DNA of 64,000 nucleotides from positions 124,001-188,000 of the forward strand of contig JAAEAF010005081.1 of the NCBI GenBank assembly GCA_011037195.1, read 5' to 3'. This DNA is from Triatoma infestans (taxonomy: Eukaryota; Arthropoda; Insecta; Hemiptera; Reduviidae). Of the stretch, positions 11,464 through 23,757 are shown piece by piece. Positions within the stretch are counted from its first letter, which is position 1. Each line of letters opens with the position of its first letter. The translations under genes and the position numbers were made by a program. The notes beneath the pieces are model-generated. The model searched no databases. It worked only from the letters and a program-made list of their open reading frames with translations, and had not been told where the DNA came from.

Positions 11464-12403
11464 TTTTTAAATATGTTTCTTAATTATTATGTTTTGACTG
11501 TTACCACACTATATCTCCTCCGCTAAATGAATTTCTAATTAGAATCTCTAAAAGAAATATATCTTAAAATCTAAAAAATAACGTCTTAATTCAATAAATC
11601 CTTAATTTGTTTAAAGACTCCACTTCAAGCAATTTCTTAATTCTGTAGACACTTAATTTATTTAAATTGACAGTTTGTCAATTTTCTCAGATAATAAATT
11701 GCAATTATTAAACAAAGTTGGCAACAATCGCTCCCTTGGGTTCGCAATAGCGGGTGGGAGTTGAAAATCTATTAAACTTAACAAAAAATAAATGGAAAGA
11801 AGAAACTTCAATATTAGACTTTACTGAAAATATTAAAATGGAAAATAGCTATTATTTGCAGCATATCATAACTTGAATATACTTTCTGAACTAAGGACAT
11901 AAATATAATCTATGTTTTCTACTGCAACTGAAGGAACTTAACAAAACTTTTCACTTTAATGTCAGTGGTTTAATATTGTTAAGTTAAATAGTTTTGCTTA
12001 ATGTAAACAACAAGTTTAATTTTCAAACTAGATTAATATTATAAATTATACAAAATGGATTAAATAATATTTTAAATATTTAGAAATTAAATAATAACGG
12101 TTAAAAAATTTAATATTTCAAAATTAATAATATATATTGCCAGATATAATTTATAAAGGTGAGCAATAGATTTTTTTATTTTATATAAATATGTCACAAG
12201 CACGGCAGATATATTTAAACAGCGCTGTCATCGTTCATAATGTTTGACTGGAAAATTATAAAAAGTGATTAAAATAAAAATTATATTTCATGTTAGCATG
12301 GAGTCTTTGTCGTTTGTTGACATGTCCGTCGGTCCCCCGTTGGTTATTAATAATAATGTGAACATGCTAAACATTCTAAAACATGACGTAATATTTTTTT
12401 TTT
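11464..12403. other. AT-rich stretch, nothing recognised
   Basis: No coding frame, structural RNA or recognised repeat. A+T content is very high throughout. Confidence 0.6.
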
Positions 12404-12500
12404 TTACTTTCTCTTCTACTCACAGTAAGAGATAAAATAAATTGTGATCTTGACAAATTCTTGATATTGAGTTTGCATATGAAATATTTGTTTTGAAATC
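12404..12500 (-). mobile_element. HL palindromic-end fragment
   Basis: TACTTTCTCTTCTACTCACA through a diverged GTAAGAG repeat, then TTGTGATCTTGACAAATTC, matching the 3' end of HL in reverse. The rest of the element is absent. Confidence 0.65.
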
Positions 12501-12634
12501 ACCTGAATGCAGAAAAATAATGTTTGCGAATATGTGTGCTCACAAGGGGTATATTTGCATGCAGTTACTTCCTCAGTACTGCATGTACTTCATCAGAACA
12601 TGTACTTCATATGCCTGTATGTTCGATCTCTCCA

Positions 12635-13634
12635 AAAATAGAACCATGGACACTGAATGGGCTTATGTTTGACGGCACACTAGGTAAATATATTAAAAGT
12701 AAAACGCCGAACTACGTATACAAAAACCTTCTACAAGAGCGACTACTGCTTAAATATAAAAATTATATTAAAATATTCACCGACAGGTCAAAGGCGATAA
12801 ATAGAGTAGGAACAGCTTTCGTCATGAATGAGAGGCTGGTCCCATTAAGTAATATCTCAAGCATATCTACAGCCGAGTTATTCGCTGTGTGCAAAGCCTG
12901 GATTCCCGGTCATGTGGGGATAAGAGATAACGAATCTGCCGACAAAGCTGCTAAAGAAGCGGCATCAATGACTTGTAGAGACAAACGTGTCCTTGCAGTC
13001 GATTGGAAAGCTTTTCTAAAAAAACAAAATCTTTCCAACTGGGAAAAGGAATGGCAATAAGTGCAGCTGTCAAATAAACTAAGGAATATGAAGAGAACCA
13101 CAAAGAAATGGTCAACCTCAAATCGAGAGTCTCGGCGAGAAGAAGTTGTCGTAGCGAGAATGAGACTCGGTAACACCATGTTGACACACAGACACATATT
13201 CCGAAGAGAACCTCAGCCGGTATGCAGCGCTTGCAATGCGATATTAACGGTCCCGCATATTCTATTGGAATGTTCGAAATATGTAAACGCGCGGGGAAAG
13301 GTAAATTTGCCGACCAGTCTTACAGATGTATTAGGAGTCAATGAGGGCAATATCAATAAGACTTTCGAATATCTTAGGGAGGTTCATCTATTTCATTTGT
13401 TGCGAAACCAGCTGTACTTATGTATGTGTTTAGTTGTTTGCTGGTGTCTTGTGTATAGGTATTTATTTTATAAGTGATATAAGGGAGTAGAGGAATATGA
13501 TTAGACCTAGATTGTGGGTTTGCTGTAGAAATTGTTAAGCTGGTGGGTATGGATATGCATCCCGGATGAGTCCTTACAATTAGAAACAGGTGCGAAGGAC
13601 CATAGCTGTTGTGCACCTTAAAAAAAAAAAAAAG
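12635..13634 (+). pseudogene. 3' end of a LINE: RNase H relic, zinc motif and poly(A)
   Basis: The plus-strand frame has EPWTLNGLMFDG, then RNase H starting FTDRSKA (the usual TDGSK is changed to TDRSK) and ISTAELFAVCKA. It jumps to WIPGHVGIRDNESADKAAKE, so about half the domain, including the middle catalytic Asp region, has been deleted. A stop at 13058-13060 follows WEKEWQ. The frame then continues with ARMRLGNTMLTHRHIF and the Cys/His motif CSACNAILTVPHILLEC. The 3' untranslated part ends GGACCATAGCTGTTGTGCAC at about 13597, then CTT and poly(A) at 13619-13634. 5'-truncated and dead. Confidence 0.85.
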
Positions 13635-13636
13635 AC

Positions 13637-13979
13637 AATACATTTAAACTACATACACTCTACTCTTTACAGACAAGGACAAACACATACACAAACTAGG
13701 GTTTCCGTTCCTAGTTAATTGGCGTAAGCCAAGGCTGAAGGAAGGCATTAGCTCAGTGGTAGCACGCTGGACTAGCAACTTGGAGGTGCCGGGTTCGATT
13801 CCAGCATACTGCCCTTAGATTTTCTCTTCTTAGGAGCGTCTACAACTCACTGTCCGGTGATGGGCAGTGTTGTCTGTAGCTAGAGAACAGTGCTTGGAGG
13901 CCGGCAGTGCACTGAGAAGGCACCGGGGGGCACAATAGATCTTTTAGGTCGTAGTGCAATAATCCCCTAGAACAATCTA
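13637..13979 (+). mobile_element. tRNA-derived SINE, long form with alternative tail (copy b)
   Basis: A leader of about 105 bp (from ACAATACATT through AGTTAATTGGCGTAAGCC) precedes the tRNA-like head. The head has GCATTAGCTCAGTGGTAGC and B box GGTTCGATTCC at 13792-13802. The body matches copy a, but the tail is GGCACAATAGATCTTTTAGG to CCCCTAGAACAATCT instead of GACCATAGATGTTG. The copy at 55446-55776 shares both the leader and this tail. It follows directly on the LINE poly(A). Confidence 0.8.
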
Positions 13980-13987
13980 CATCTACA

Positions 13988-14003
13988 TATGTGAGTGTGT
14001 GTG

Positions 14004-14038
<35 letters not shown>

Positions 14039-14260
14039 CAAAAAACTGTGGTCAAAATCAGTCGACCGAATATACGATTTTTTATTTTTTTTTCGTCAGT
14101 TTTCTGCAATTTTGTCTAAAATGGCACCAATGATTTTCTTTAAACATTATATACTATTTACAAGCATAAAGTTTATACATGCCTATCACTTTTATTTGAA
14201 ACATTTTTTCATAGAAATTGCTTTTGAAGAGATTTCTGCGATATTGTGATTTACATTTCC
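13988..14260 (-). mobile_element. Diverged HL fragment with (GT)n
   Basis: A GT microsatellite at 13991-14037 is followed by reversed HL module sequence: ATGGCACCAATGATTTTCTT, then ACTTTTATTTGAAACATTTT. It is older and more diverged than the main copies. Open frames running through the GT tract are artefacts. Confidence 0.65.
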
Positions 14261-15080
14261 AATGATAAATTTGTTTTTGGAATGTTTTGGCACTATCAGT
14301 TGGATCATAGTGTGATTAGATACAAAATTCTATCTGCTGTCTGGGCTAGCCAGTATACGAGTATACCCTACCATCTCTATACTTGTTAGGAATACACTGT
14401 AAGGGTAAAAATTTCCATGATGAAAGTAAATTTGTTGATTTTATAATTTTATAAATACAGTAAGAGAAAATATCTCTCTCTCTCTTTCTTTCTCTCACTT
14501 TAGAAGAAATAATAAAAGCCGACCATCTGAGGATTTAACAATCAATCGCCAAATTGAAAGAGGTCAGTCATCAAATAACTTTGAAGATTTAAGGGAGCCC
14601 GCTATATCAACTTTAAAAAGTTAACAAGTCTCAAAATTAATCTTGAAAAATTTACCAAGCTAGCTACATCACTTATCAGCTGACTCACATCAACAACACT
14701 GCCAGTCTAGTCATCCCATTACCAACAAGTATCACTCATCGCTCGGTCACTCTAGCTTCTAGATAGAAATCAACATGGTTCATCCATTGCCCTACCACAT
14801 ACTCCATTTGATCATACAAACCTTTCCCCTTCCCTCTACCTCCCTCCCAAGAAAGACATTTTCCATCCCTGCGTAACCATCCATCTCTACCCATTCATAT
14901 TTATAGCTCCGGCTCTTTTATTTGAAATAATTTTCCGCACGCAAAATATTAATTTTCCGAGGTGCGGAAGAGCTCCGAATTAAAAGGCGGCCTTTTAAAG
15001 TGACATATCAAACTATTAAGTTTCCTCTGCCTGTTTATTTTTATTACCTAAACAATTATTCATATAATTATTTCTAATAG
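14261..15080. other. Unassigned stretch with CT-rich tract
   Basis: Contains a (TC)n tract at about 14472-14500. The stretch at about 14650-14780 loosely resembles 18360-18480 (both have ACCAAG.TAGC.ACA.. followed by many CATCA-type words), hinting at an old repeat. No gene seen. Confidence 0.4.
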
Positions 15081-15310
15081 GAAATGGATTAATTTAACTC
15101 AGTGGTAGTGTGGTGGACTAGCAACGCGGAGGTCCCGGGTTTCGTACACAATAGTGCTGCCCTTATATTTTCTTTTCCTAGCCTCTACAGCTCAGTATGT
15201 GTTTCTAACAGACTAACAGAGAACACTGTCCGGAGGAGGCCGGCAGTGAACTAAGAAGACTCCGGGCGTTAATGACCATAGATGTTGACACGCCTTAATT
15301 TTTTTTTTAA
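15081..15310 (+). mobile_element. tRNA-derived SINE (copy c)
   Basis: Head TTAACTCAGTGGTAGTGTGG with a damaged B box (GGGTTTCGTACAC). The body is as in copy a, and the tail is AATGACCATAGATGTTGACA then CGCCTTAA, followed by a T-run instead of poly(A). Short-form tail class. Confidence 0.8.
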
Positions 15311-16050
15311 GTATATCTTTTTACAAAAATTTTCAAATTTTGCAGCTTACTAATTTCTGTAAATGTTATTACAATTTGTGTATATATATTTATATTAATT
15401 TATTATTTATATAATAAATGAATCAATATATATGTATATATGGTGAAATGAAATATAAAAGTAGAATAGAATAGATAAATTTCATTGTTGAATGAAATTT
15501 GTCTGTATGAAGATGATTGGAATGAATGGGTATTGTGTAGAGAGATATACTTGTTCTGGTTTAATGATTAATATTGTGTGTTTGAATTAGTGTATGATAG
15601 CCCTTGGGAAATCAGTTATTACGGCTAATTTGACCATAAAATTTATTCCTATTTATCTCTTTACTAGGAAGTGATACAATTAGAAAATACGTATGTAACC
15701 GTATTCAAATAGAATTCGATCAAACTTCCCGTGAACATAAAAATAATAGAAAGTATTTGTTCATCTGTCAAATCATATTATCGCTATTCTTGCATATAAA
15801 TTATTTCACATTCGTTCGCTAAATTTATCAGCTAAAACTTCAAGAGCTTCAATTACGTTTCGTTAATGGATTTTTTTATTTATTTCCATTTTTATAAGAT
15901 AATATTAATTGTTTAGGAACATGAAAATTAAATTACTATTATCTTAAATATCAATTGACTGAGAGCGTGGATTTATTTTTGTATTAACTCAAAAAAATAG
16001 AATTTCATCATTTTGTATTGTTAATTGGCAATTAGAAACAAATATAATGA
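15311..16050. other. AT-rich stretch, nothing recognised
   Basis: No coding frame or known repeat. Low-complexity TATA-type sequence near 15380-15450. Confidence 0.6.
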
Positions 16051-17400
16051 CATTCGTCGATGTTGTTATGGAAAAAATTGCAAAAACTGTTCAATAAAAA
16101 CCCCCTTCCGGTTTACTACTTTTCTTGACACTAGGAATTTTGGCGATCTATTTATTTCTAATTAATTTTGGTTTAAATGGTAGAATTGTAAATATAATCC
16201 ACCTAAGATAGTACTTTAGAGGGAAACAACCCACCCCCTCCCCCCAAAACTCCTCTTAAATGACTTTACCCGGAAAAATGTTTCAAATAAAAGTTGTAGC
16301 TCCTTAGATGAGTAACTCACATAGTAAATTTAATGAAAGTCGCAGAAAAACGGAAAAATACTTTCGAGTAAAAACGCACTTCCGGTTATCCGATTTTCTT
16401 CTAACTAGGAATTTCAATAACATATTTAATTCTAATTAACATTATTTAGATGATAGAATTGTGTAAAAAAACTGAAATAGCACTTTGGAGGATAACCTAC
16501 TCCATCCACTCTCTCAAAAGTGCACTTAAATGAATTATTCCAGAGAAATGTTTCAAATAAAAGTAGTAGATCATTGTTAACTTTGTGATGGATGCCAGAA
16601 ATATAAAAATATATTTAATTTGAAATAATCAAAAATATCAAGAAAAATGTAACATTCCCTTGCAAAAGGACTATTCAGGTAGAAGACCACTACTGCCTTT
16701 TAGAGTTCATGAACTTGATAGCATTCTCTATCCCTTCTCACAGGGGAAGATTTGAACGAATAATTAGAAGGCATTCCTTCAAGACAGTCGAACAGACATT
16801 CAAGCAGAACACTTGTTTTTCGCTCTCTTAGAATCATTGGCAGCTTAAGTTATAACATAAGAGTTTATTCCAATTAATTTCAGTAAAGTAATAAGCATAT
16901 TGCTGTGTTATTGAATAGCATTTAAATATCTTTAAAGAATATATTTAATTTAATCTACCAGTGTTTTTTTAATTATTTCTTATTACTTCTTTCTCTTAAA
17001 ACTTACATACTCAAGCCCTTTACAAAACCGCTCACGCCACAAGCTACCACTACACTACAACAACTCAACACACCAAATACATTTCAAGTTTAACGAAAAT
17101 TGTTGGAGCCATTATTGGGAAAATCTGAAAGAAATGAAAAATTAAACATTCAGTCTAGTGGTACTTCCGGTTAAAGAATTTTGGGAGACAACTTACTGTC
17201 GGATTTCATGGTGATACATAAACGGAATAACAAGTATGAACTTTCTACAACTTATCTTTTTGAGCTATGCTGTACACATATAATTTTCTAAAAATCTTTT
17301 TTTTTTGGACTCAGGGGACCTCAAAACGGATATTTCCGGTGAAAACTCGATATCGAAAATTTGTCACGATTACAATACTTCCTCTTTACTATGTATGAGT
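16051..17400 (+). mobile_element. HL copy 6, split by a 500-bp insertion
   Basis: HL sequence from the first module (TTCGTCGATG, then CCCCTTCCGGTTTACTACTT) through the second module to about 16582. It resumes at about 17087 with TTTCAAGTTTAACGAAAATT and continues to the 3' end region (TACTTCCTCTTTACTATG). The 16583-17086 insert is not HL, has no open frame of note and is of unknown type. The 5' end is missing. Confidence 0.75.
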
Positions 17401-20400
17401 AAGAAGATGAAATAATATGTGTAAAGGGTGTGAATACATGAAATTGTTGAAAAGTTGTGTTTGTAAACTGTTCTTTTGTGATGTTTTTGATTTTGTAATA
17501 CATTTTGTTATTGTGTATTCCCTGAGATCACTGTTTTTACATGGAATGTTTAAGTGACTGTTTGCCATGATGAGCTTAGAAATTGTAGGTAGGCTCGCTA
17601 AACCCAACTGGTTGCACACGTCAAGTATTAGGAAAAGTATGTTCCGAGTATTAGGAAAATGTTGACCGGAAGTACGACTTTATTGAATGTTTTCTGCGAA
17701 TTTCTCTATGAAAATACCGAGCTTCTTTCAGCTTCACAAACCAACTACATCCACTAGGACTATCTCTTTTTTTTTTAAAAAAAAAAGCAACGTTTCATTG
17801 CCCCGGTAAAATAGTTCAATTATTAGTAGTTGTAGGCGTATATATTTGATTTGTAACTTGTCCAAAAGCTTTAAAAGGAAATTATTGGAGCCGATAAAAT
17901 TGCAAAAACAAAACAAATAAAACAAACTTAATTGACGGACTTTATATGTAGTATTAATGGTGAAAACTGGATTTTTAGAAAATATAGAACGTACACAATA
18001 ACTCCATTCAGTAAATAAGGTTTCCTTCAATATCCTTTCTAATATCAAGATAATCTGTCAATTGGTTAATGAAACCAATCGGCCAGCAAATTCTCCATAC
18101 AAAACCATGACTCAATCAGCAATTGCACATGGTGCAACCGCTGAGCCTTTAAGCGCACTTCAACTACACATTATACCCTCCTGACATGGTAATGGCGGCG
18201 AATGGGCATTAACTTCGACAGCCAATCTCTCGCTTACAAGTTGTCTTTAACTGTAAGAGAAATTCAATAAAGCTGAGCAACTGAAAGGATTATGATAATA
18301 GTCACCAGAAAACCAACTAAAAATTAAAGATAAATCGCTACGTTAACATAAAAGATTCACCAAGTTAGCCACACTAGCTCACCACCATTAGAACAAGCAA
18401 GAGTTCTAATTAGTTACATCACTCTTCAGAGACTCACAACAGCCAACTCTAGTAGTTACATTCATCACCAACCAACATCCAATCACACTTTGCTTGATGT
18501 GTTCAGTTGCAGTAGTCCAGTTCGTGTTTTCGTTATTTCGCCAACCAACCACCCTGCTACTATTATCATGAGAAATGCACTGAATAATGAATGATTGTTT
18601 CACAACAGATTTTTTTACTTTCTGTTTTATTAATTTAGAATTGTCTTTCGAAACTTTATTTGTTAGCTAGATTGGTAGGAAAACTGTGCTCCTGCGTTAG
18701 GACTTTTTTTTGTATATTTTCCATATTATGAAAACGGTTGAAGGTATTATGCATAAAACATGGCGTTCATTTAGTTAAGATTTGACTCGAAATAATTGCT
18801 ATATGGTTTACTAAGTAATTGGTTAGGAAGTTTATTAAAAATATCTATATTAAAAATATACGGACTTTAAAACATGGAGAACGGAAATGAATGGGGTTGT
18901 ATGACGAGCATTATAGGTCTCTTAGGTGCTTTTAATTTTTTTTATATAGTTCTTTTAGCTCGCTTTATTCAAGTAATTTTGAAATGTAGTACAATCGATT
19001 TTAAGTATTTTGAACGGAGGGAAATATTTTTGTTTTATTAAATTTTCAACGAGGTTAAATAGTACTATAAAATGATTGCTGTATGAAAACTGAATTTACA
19101 TATTATTATTTTTTTTTTAAGATACCCTGCCTCTGTAACTGATATCAAGGTAGTTATGGTTTATACAGAATATGGCTTAAAATATGTGTTCTATTTAGAC
19201 CGCACTTGAGTCGGTACTTTCTGGGATGCCCCGCTCTTGGTAGTAGATATGCTGATTCTCTGTGGTTCTCAAAATTGAATAAATTTCTCACAAATTAGAT
19301 TTAACCCTCCTTACTTTGCTTCAAATTATGGTAATGGATTATTTAGCAATATGGGCCTTTTTTTTTTCCAACTATTACACATTGTAGAATGAAAGATCCA
19401 GTATACAGAATGAAAGATAACAATACAGAATTCTTCTTCTCTATTATTACTTTTCTAAATTTAATTATGTGACATATTCAAACAAAATATTTTACAGTAT
19501 TTCTGAAAATACAGTTTAAAAATTAATACTATTTAAAAATTCGAAACATTTTATAATGGGTATGAGAAGGAGAGAATTGGGTTTATAAGATAAATAAACT
19601 GGAAATAATACTGAACACTGTATAATGAGAAAAGTAACATAAACTGCCAGGACTTTACACGAATATAGAAATTGGTAGAAAAGAGATTTAGAGTGAGTAA
19701 AGAGAAAGGTAGTAGATGATTGCTGATGCGTTGTGACTGCTCTATGAATTGTTCTTAAAGACTCCCTGTATGGCTAATGCAACTGTATTTAAACAGAGTC
19801 TCCCACTCTAGTCTGGCCTAAGTAGTAAATGAGATCCTCAATTTTTGTGTGTCTCTCTCTAGTATGGAACCCTCTCTTCGGATCCTATTATATATTTTCT
19901 CCTTATCTAGATAAACTTTTAAACTTTTTGGACAGTATCAGTTTTAAGCTATAAAAGTGGTCGTGGTGAGAAACTACAAAAAGAAAGAGGAACTACATTC
20001 GGAGCTTACAAAAATTTGAAATGATACATTTCTTTAAAATTGGAATACTAATTTTCTTATATAATCCACTTTTATTGGAAGAAATATTATTCCAAAAAAA
20101 AAAAAATGAATTTTATAATAATAATAATTTTATTTGCTTTCGGGGGGACCCCATACAAATAGTGTGGTGTTGAAATGCATTAAAAGAAAAAGAAGTAAAA
20201 ATAAAATTAACTACAACAAAAATAAAATAGTAAAGTGCTTGAAATGAAACAATTATTAGTTTATATTTCTTAAACTTCACAAATAAATCTATAAAATAAA
20301 CTATTTACGTTGACAATAGTAAACAGTATAAAAATGGCAGCATTTACAGTTAGAAAAGTAATATTTATTTTATAAAAAAAACGACTTGTTATGTTTCTTT

Positions 20401-22127
20401 TTCATGTTCTATTTATTAATACTTTAATGTTTATAAACACAAATTTTATTTTATTTTATTATTTAGGCATTCTTCATTCATTGAACAAAAAAAGATCTAA
20501 CTTTTAATGATTTAATTATATACAAGAATATTTGTTTTATTTTGATTTTATTGCAAGTAGATAGGGATATTAATTAATTGGTTCGTTGTTATATTGTTAA
20601 CATAAGGGATATAATAATTAGGGAAAGGAGCAAAAAAATATTGGACAAGTTACAATAAAATGGTGAAGGTCTTCAACAACATGACTATTTATTGACAAAG
20701 CTCTTTAGGTTTTATAAAATAAATTCTAAATTGTTATAGCTGAGTTTTATTCCATACTAACTTCATACTCTGAGCTGATCAAAATTTTTTATAACATTAA
20801 ATGGTATAAAACTACTTAAATATGAAGGTAATAAGCTATCTTGTTTAACAAGTAGACATCCAGCTTGTTATATAGTAAGTTATAACTTCGAGAGTTAAGC
20901 ACATCGTTTACTTTTTAAATAAGCAGAATAATTATTTAATATTTCGGGCAATTATTTTAAACATTTATCAGTGATAAGAGAATCTAATGGTATATCGTGA
21001 ATGTTAATTTTGTAAACTAAATATTACATTATTTGAATGTAATTGTGTTAATTTAGTATAAAATGCTTTTGGAAATCTATCATTATTCATAAACAGAATT
21101 TTTACAATCCAATTATTATCCAATATTAGTTTTATGATTTTATGGCTTGATTGTATTAAACAAAGTTTTAATCTTATTATATAGCGAAGATACTATTTAT
21201 TTTTTTCATGTTACTGAAATAGTGGAGCACCCATCTTTCACTACCACAAATCAGAGCGTAATGTTATGTAGAGAATCCAGCTGATTGATTTTCTTTATAT
21301 CACTTCCATTTCTGTCTCAGTTTAACACATTTAACTTATATTTATTTTCTTTTGATTGGCTTTTGTAAAATTTCATCTCAGCTTATTAACATTCTTCGAC
21401 CAATTACTTCAATTAATTGCTATTGCTTAGGAGGACTGTCTTCCCTAGTTTTTTTTTCTTATTTTCCTGCTGAGTATTGAATATCCAATCAAGCAGCGAT
21501 GCATTTCCTTTATCTCGATTTGTGAAATACTTCTTGTGTGCGTCTTTTTTCGGCTTACATCAGACTTACTGTCATCTTTCCATACACTCCTATATATGAA
21601 AAATCACCTCCATTCCTGACGCTTTTTTCTAATGGAGTCTATTATATTCTGAGTTTAGTTCATCTACAGTTATAGATTAACCATTAACTACAAGTTGGTG
21701 GCCTCTGATTATAGCATGAAGTTATTAAGGAAGGATGCAAATTTCGCGGACAGTTGGGGAATAATCGTGATGTTTCTAGGCACGTGTAATTTAGCTTTCA
21801 GTGTACTCATCTTCACTAAAGTTGACCGACTGTTACTTGCAGAAACTAGATCTTGTACTCTATTGATATCTGAGCCTGTGGTGCCAGTTTCCATTTTCAG
21901 ACCTAAAACAGAACTTATCACATTTTCCTCTTTCTCTTCACAAGATTCTTTTTCAACATTGTAGATTATTATATTATTTTCTCTTTCCTTATTCCTTAGC
22001 TAAGTTATTTCTAATTGTTATTTTTACTTTCTCTTGAAGTTTCTTATTTTGTTTCTTATTTGTTTTTTTTTTTGTTCTGACATCTCATTTACTTTTTGTT
22101 CCTTCTAGATATTACTAATAATAAAAA
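17401..22127. other. Gene desert, about 4.7 kb
   Basis: AT-rich sequence with no supported gene. Minor items are an HL module scrap at about 17645-17720 (TTGACCGGAAGTACGACTTT) and, at about 20110-20180 on the minus strand, GGGGTCCCCCCGAAAGC followed by AAATAAAATTATTATTATT, which looks like a LINE 3' end with a (TTA)n tail. At 21630-21965 the minus strand reads GSDINRVQDLV...NSRSTLVKM, faintly like a LINE ORF1 segment but too weak to call. Confidence 0.5.
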
Positions 22128-22385
22128 AGGAAGGGATTAGCTCAGTGGTTATCGCACTGGACTCCGACGCGGAGGACCCGGGTTCAAGTCCAGCTGTGCT
22201 TTCGAGTTAGATTTCTTCTTCCTAGGAGCCTCTATAGCTCACTGCCCGGTGATGAACATTGTTGTCTGTTGTAACGGGAGAACACTGTCTGGAGGCCGGC
22301 AGTGCACTGAGAAGGCTCCGGGCGCCAATGACCGTAGATGTTAACGCGCCTTAAATTTAAAAATAATAATAATAATAATAATAAT
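22128..22385 (+). mobile_element. tRNA-derived SINE (copy d)
   Basis: Best-preserved head: GGATTAGCTCAGTGG (A box) and GGTTCAAGTCC (B box, 22181-22191), with the body as in the other copies. The tail AATGACCGTAGATGTTAACG runs into CGCCTTAAA and then an (AAT)n tract. Short-form tail class. Confidence 0.88.
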
Positions 22386-22968
22386 ATTTAACGAAAAATA
22401 GAAATGACAGGATAGTTACAATTGAAATACTTGTGTTCTTACACTTTAACCATCAACATTATTCAATAGTTGCTGTTTTTGATAATTTTTGGAAACGTTA
22501 ATGTCTTTAAATTATAAGATTATAATAGATTTTCCTATTCGAAGTACCAAAGAAAGTGGGACGGCCATTATGCAGATTGTTGCTCCTCTAAGATTATTGT
22601 ACCGTCAATAAAATAAATGAATAAAGATACACTGATTATTTTTAAAGTGGACTGTATTTAGTATAAAAATAAAGGGAAGATGAACACACTTACAAACGAT
22701 ATAAGATAGATGAATAATGTTTGCATTTACTAGTGATTTTATATTATGTTTCTCTCTCGCCTGAACTGAGTAAAGAATGATGTCGCTGGAGCTGTGCTGG
22801 TATCGTCCTCCGTTCTGGTATAGATGATGGTTAATAGAAGATAACGTTGCTCGTCTTGATGATGATAATGATGATGATGGTATTCTGATGTAGAAAGTTT
22901 AAAGAGGATGGTCGTACCGCAAGTTACACAATGGTTTAAAGTGTTGGTTGTACACAAGCGTACAAAAA
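22386..22968. other. Unassigned spacer with GAT/ATG tract
   Basis: A short (GAT)n-like tract lies at about 22857-22880. The minus-strand frame across it is driven by that repeat (HHHHYHHQDE) and is not a gene. Confidence 0.5.
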
Positions 22969-23346
22969 AATGTCGAATAATGTTCGAAGTATGACCATAC
23001 TAAAAGTGAAATGAATTTAATTAGGTACGTAAAAGTGAAATGAATGTGCGCACTATCAGAGCGGCAAAGCAACTAACTGTTTGTTTTAGAATAACTCGTT
23101 GTTACGAAGTAAAAACTCGTAGTGCGGGCGAGCGAGAGATACGATCCGTACACACACACTAACATAAGAGAAACATAATAGTTGTTTTGTGGTAGTAATA
23201 GCGAGAGAATACAATGTTTATTTTGTAAGTTATATACGATTATTAAAATTTTAATTTTATTCACTTTTCCTACGGACGCTCCAGAAAGTAAAATAAAATA
23301 TATTTGTTGAAACATTATTCTTCTGAATCCAATTTTAATGGCGGCC
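22969..23346 (+). mobile_element. Possible solo LTR
   Basis: Starts TGTCGAATAATG and contains GC-richer promoter-like sequence (GTGCGGGCGAGCGAGAG). Past its right side is TGGCGGCCCCTCG (from about 23339), which resembles a tRNA primer-binding site. No internal retrotransposon domain follows and the right edge is not defined, so this is tentative. Confidence 0.25.
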
Positions 23347-23739
23347 CCTCGATAGTGTTTCATGCAGCTATTTATCGTACTCAGGTTAGGATAAGATAGG
23401 TTTTGGCACCACTCATAGATTTTGGCTACGTTTGTGTGTACAGATATATATATATTCACGGATCAAAATCCAGATCCGTCTTGTTATTGTTTTTCATGGA
23501 CCCAGAAGGGCCTCTAATAGTAGTAATAATAAATACGTATATCCCATATCGATATCCAATATCCATATCGATAATGAATGTATAACTAAATATTTAAAAA
23601 AATATACCAAGTTTGAGGAAAATTTGTCAATAATTGTAATAATTGAAGAAAGAAAAATCCGTGTGAATATTTCACATTAAATTGTTACTTCCGAAAGTTT
23701 GCATTATAAGGAATTCTCTTTAGTAGAGTATGGGGAGTA

Positions 23740-23757
23740 CACTATGACGTCATAGTG
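23740..23757. promoter_or_regulatory. 18-bp perfect palindrome with CRE-like core
   Basis: CACTATGACGTCATAGTG is its own reverse complement and holds the full TGACGTCA element bound by CREB/ATF-type bZIP factors. A TATATAAG occurs at 23851-23858. It lies about 2.9 kb upstream of the first visible PDE exon. Whether it is a host promoter, a transposon promoter or chance cannot be decided here. Confidence 0.35.

Noticed and set aside
21695..21964. 89-codon plus-strand frame and the 70-codon minus-strand frame opposite
   Set aside because: The minus frame (GSDINRVQDLV, NSRSTLVKM) faintly recalls a LINE ORF1, but there is no continuous domain and no neighbouring LINE sequence.
22128..22205. A tRNA gene, from the A- and B-box-like sequences
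   Set aside because: No proper acceptor stem pairing is evident, and the same head is followed by the same non-tRNA body and tail in several copies, so it is a SINE head.
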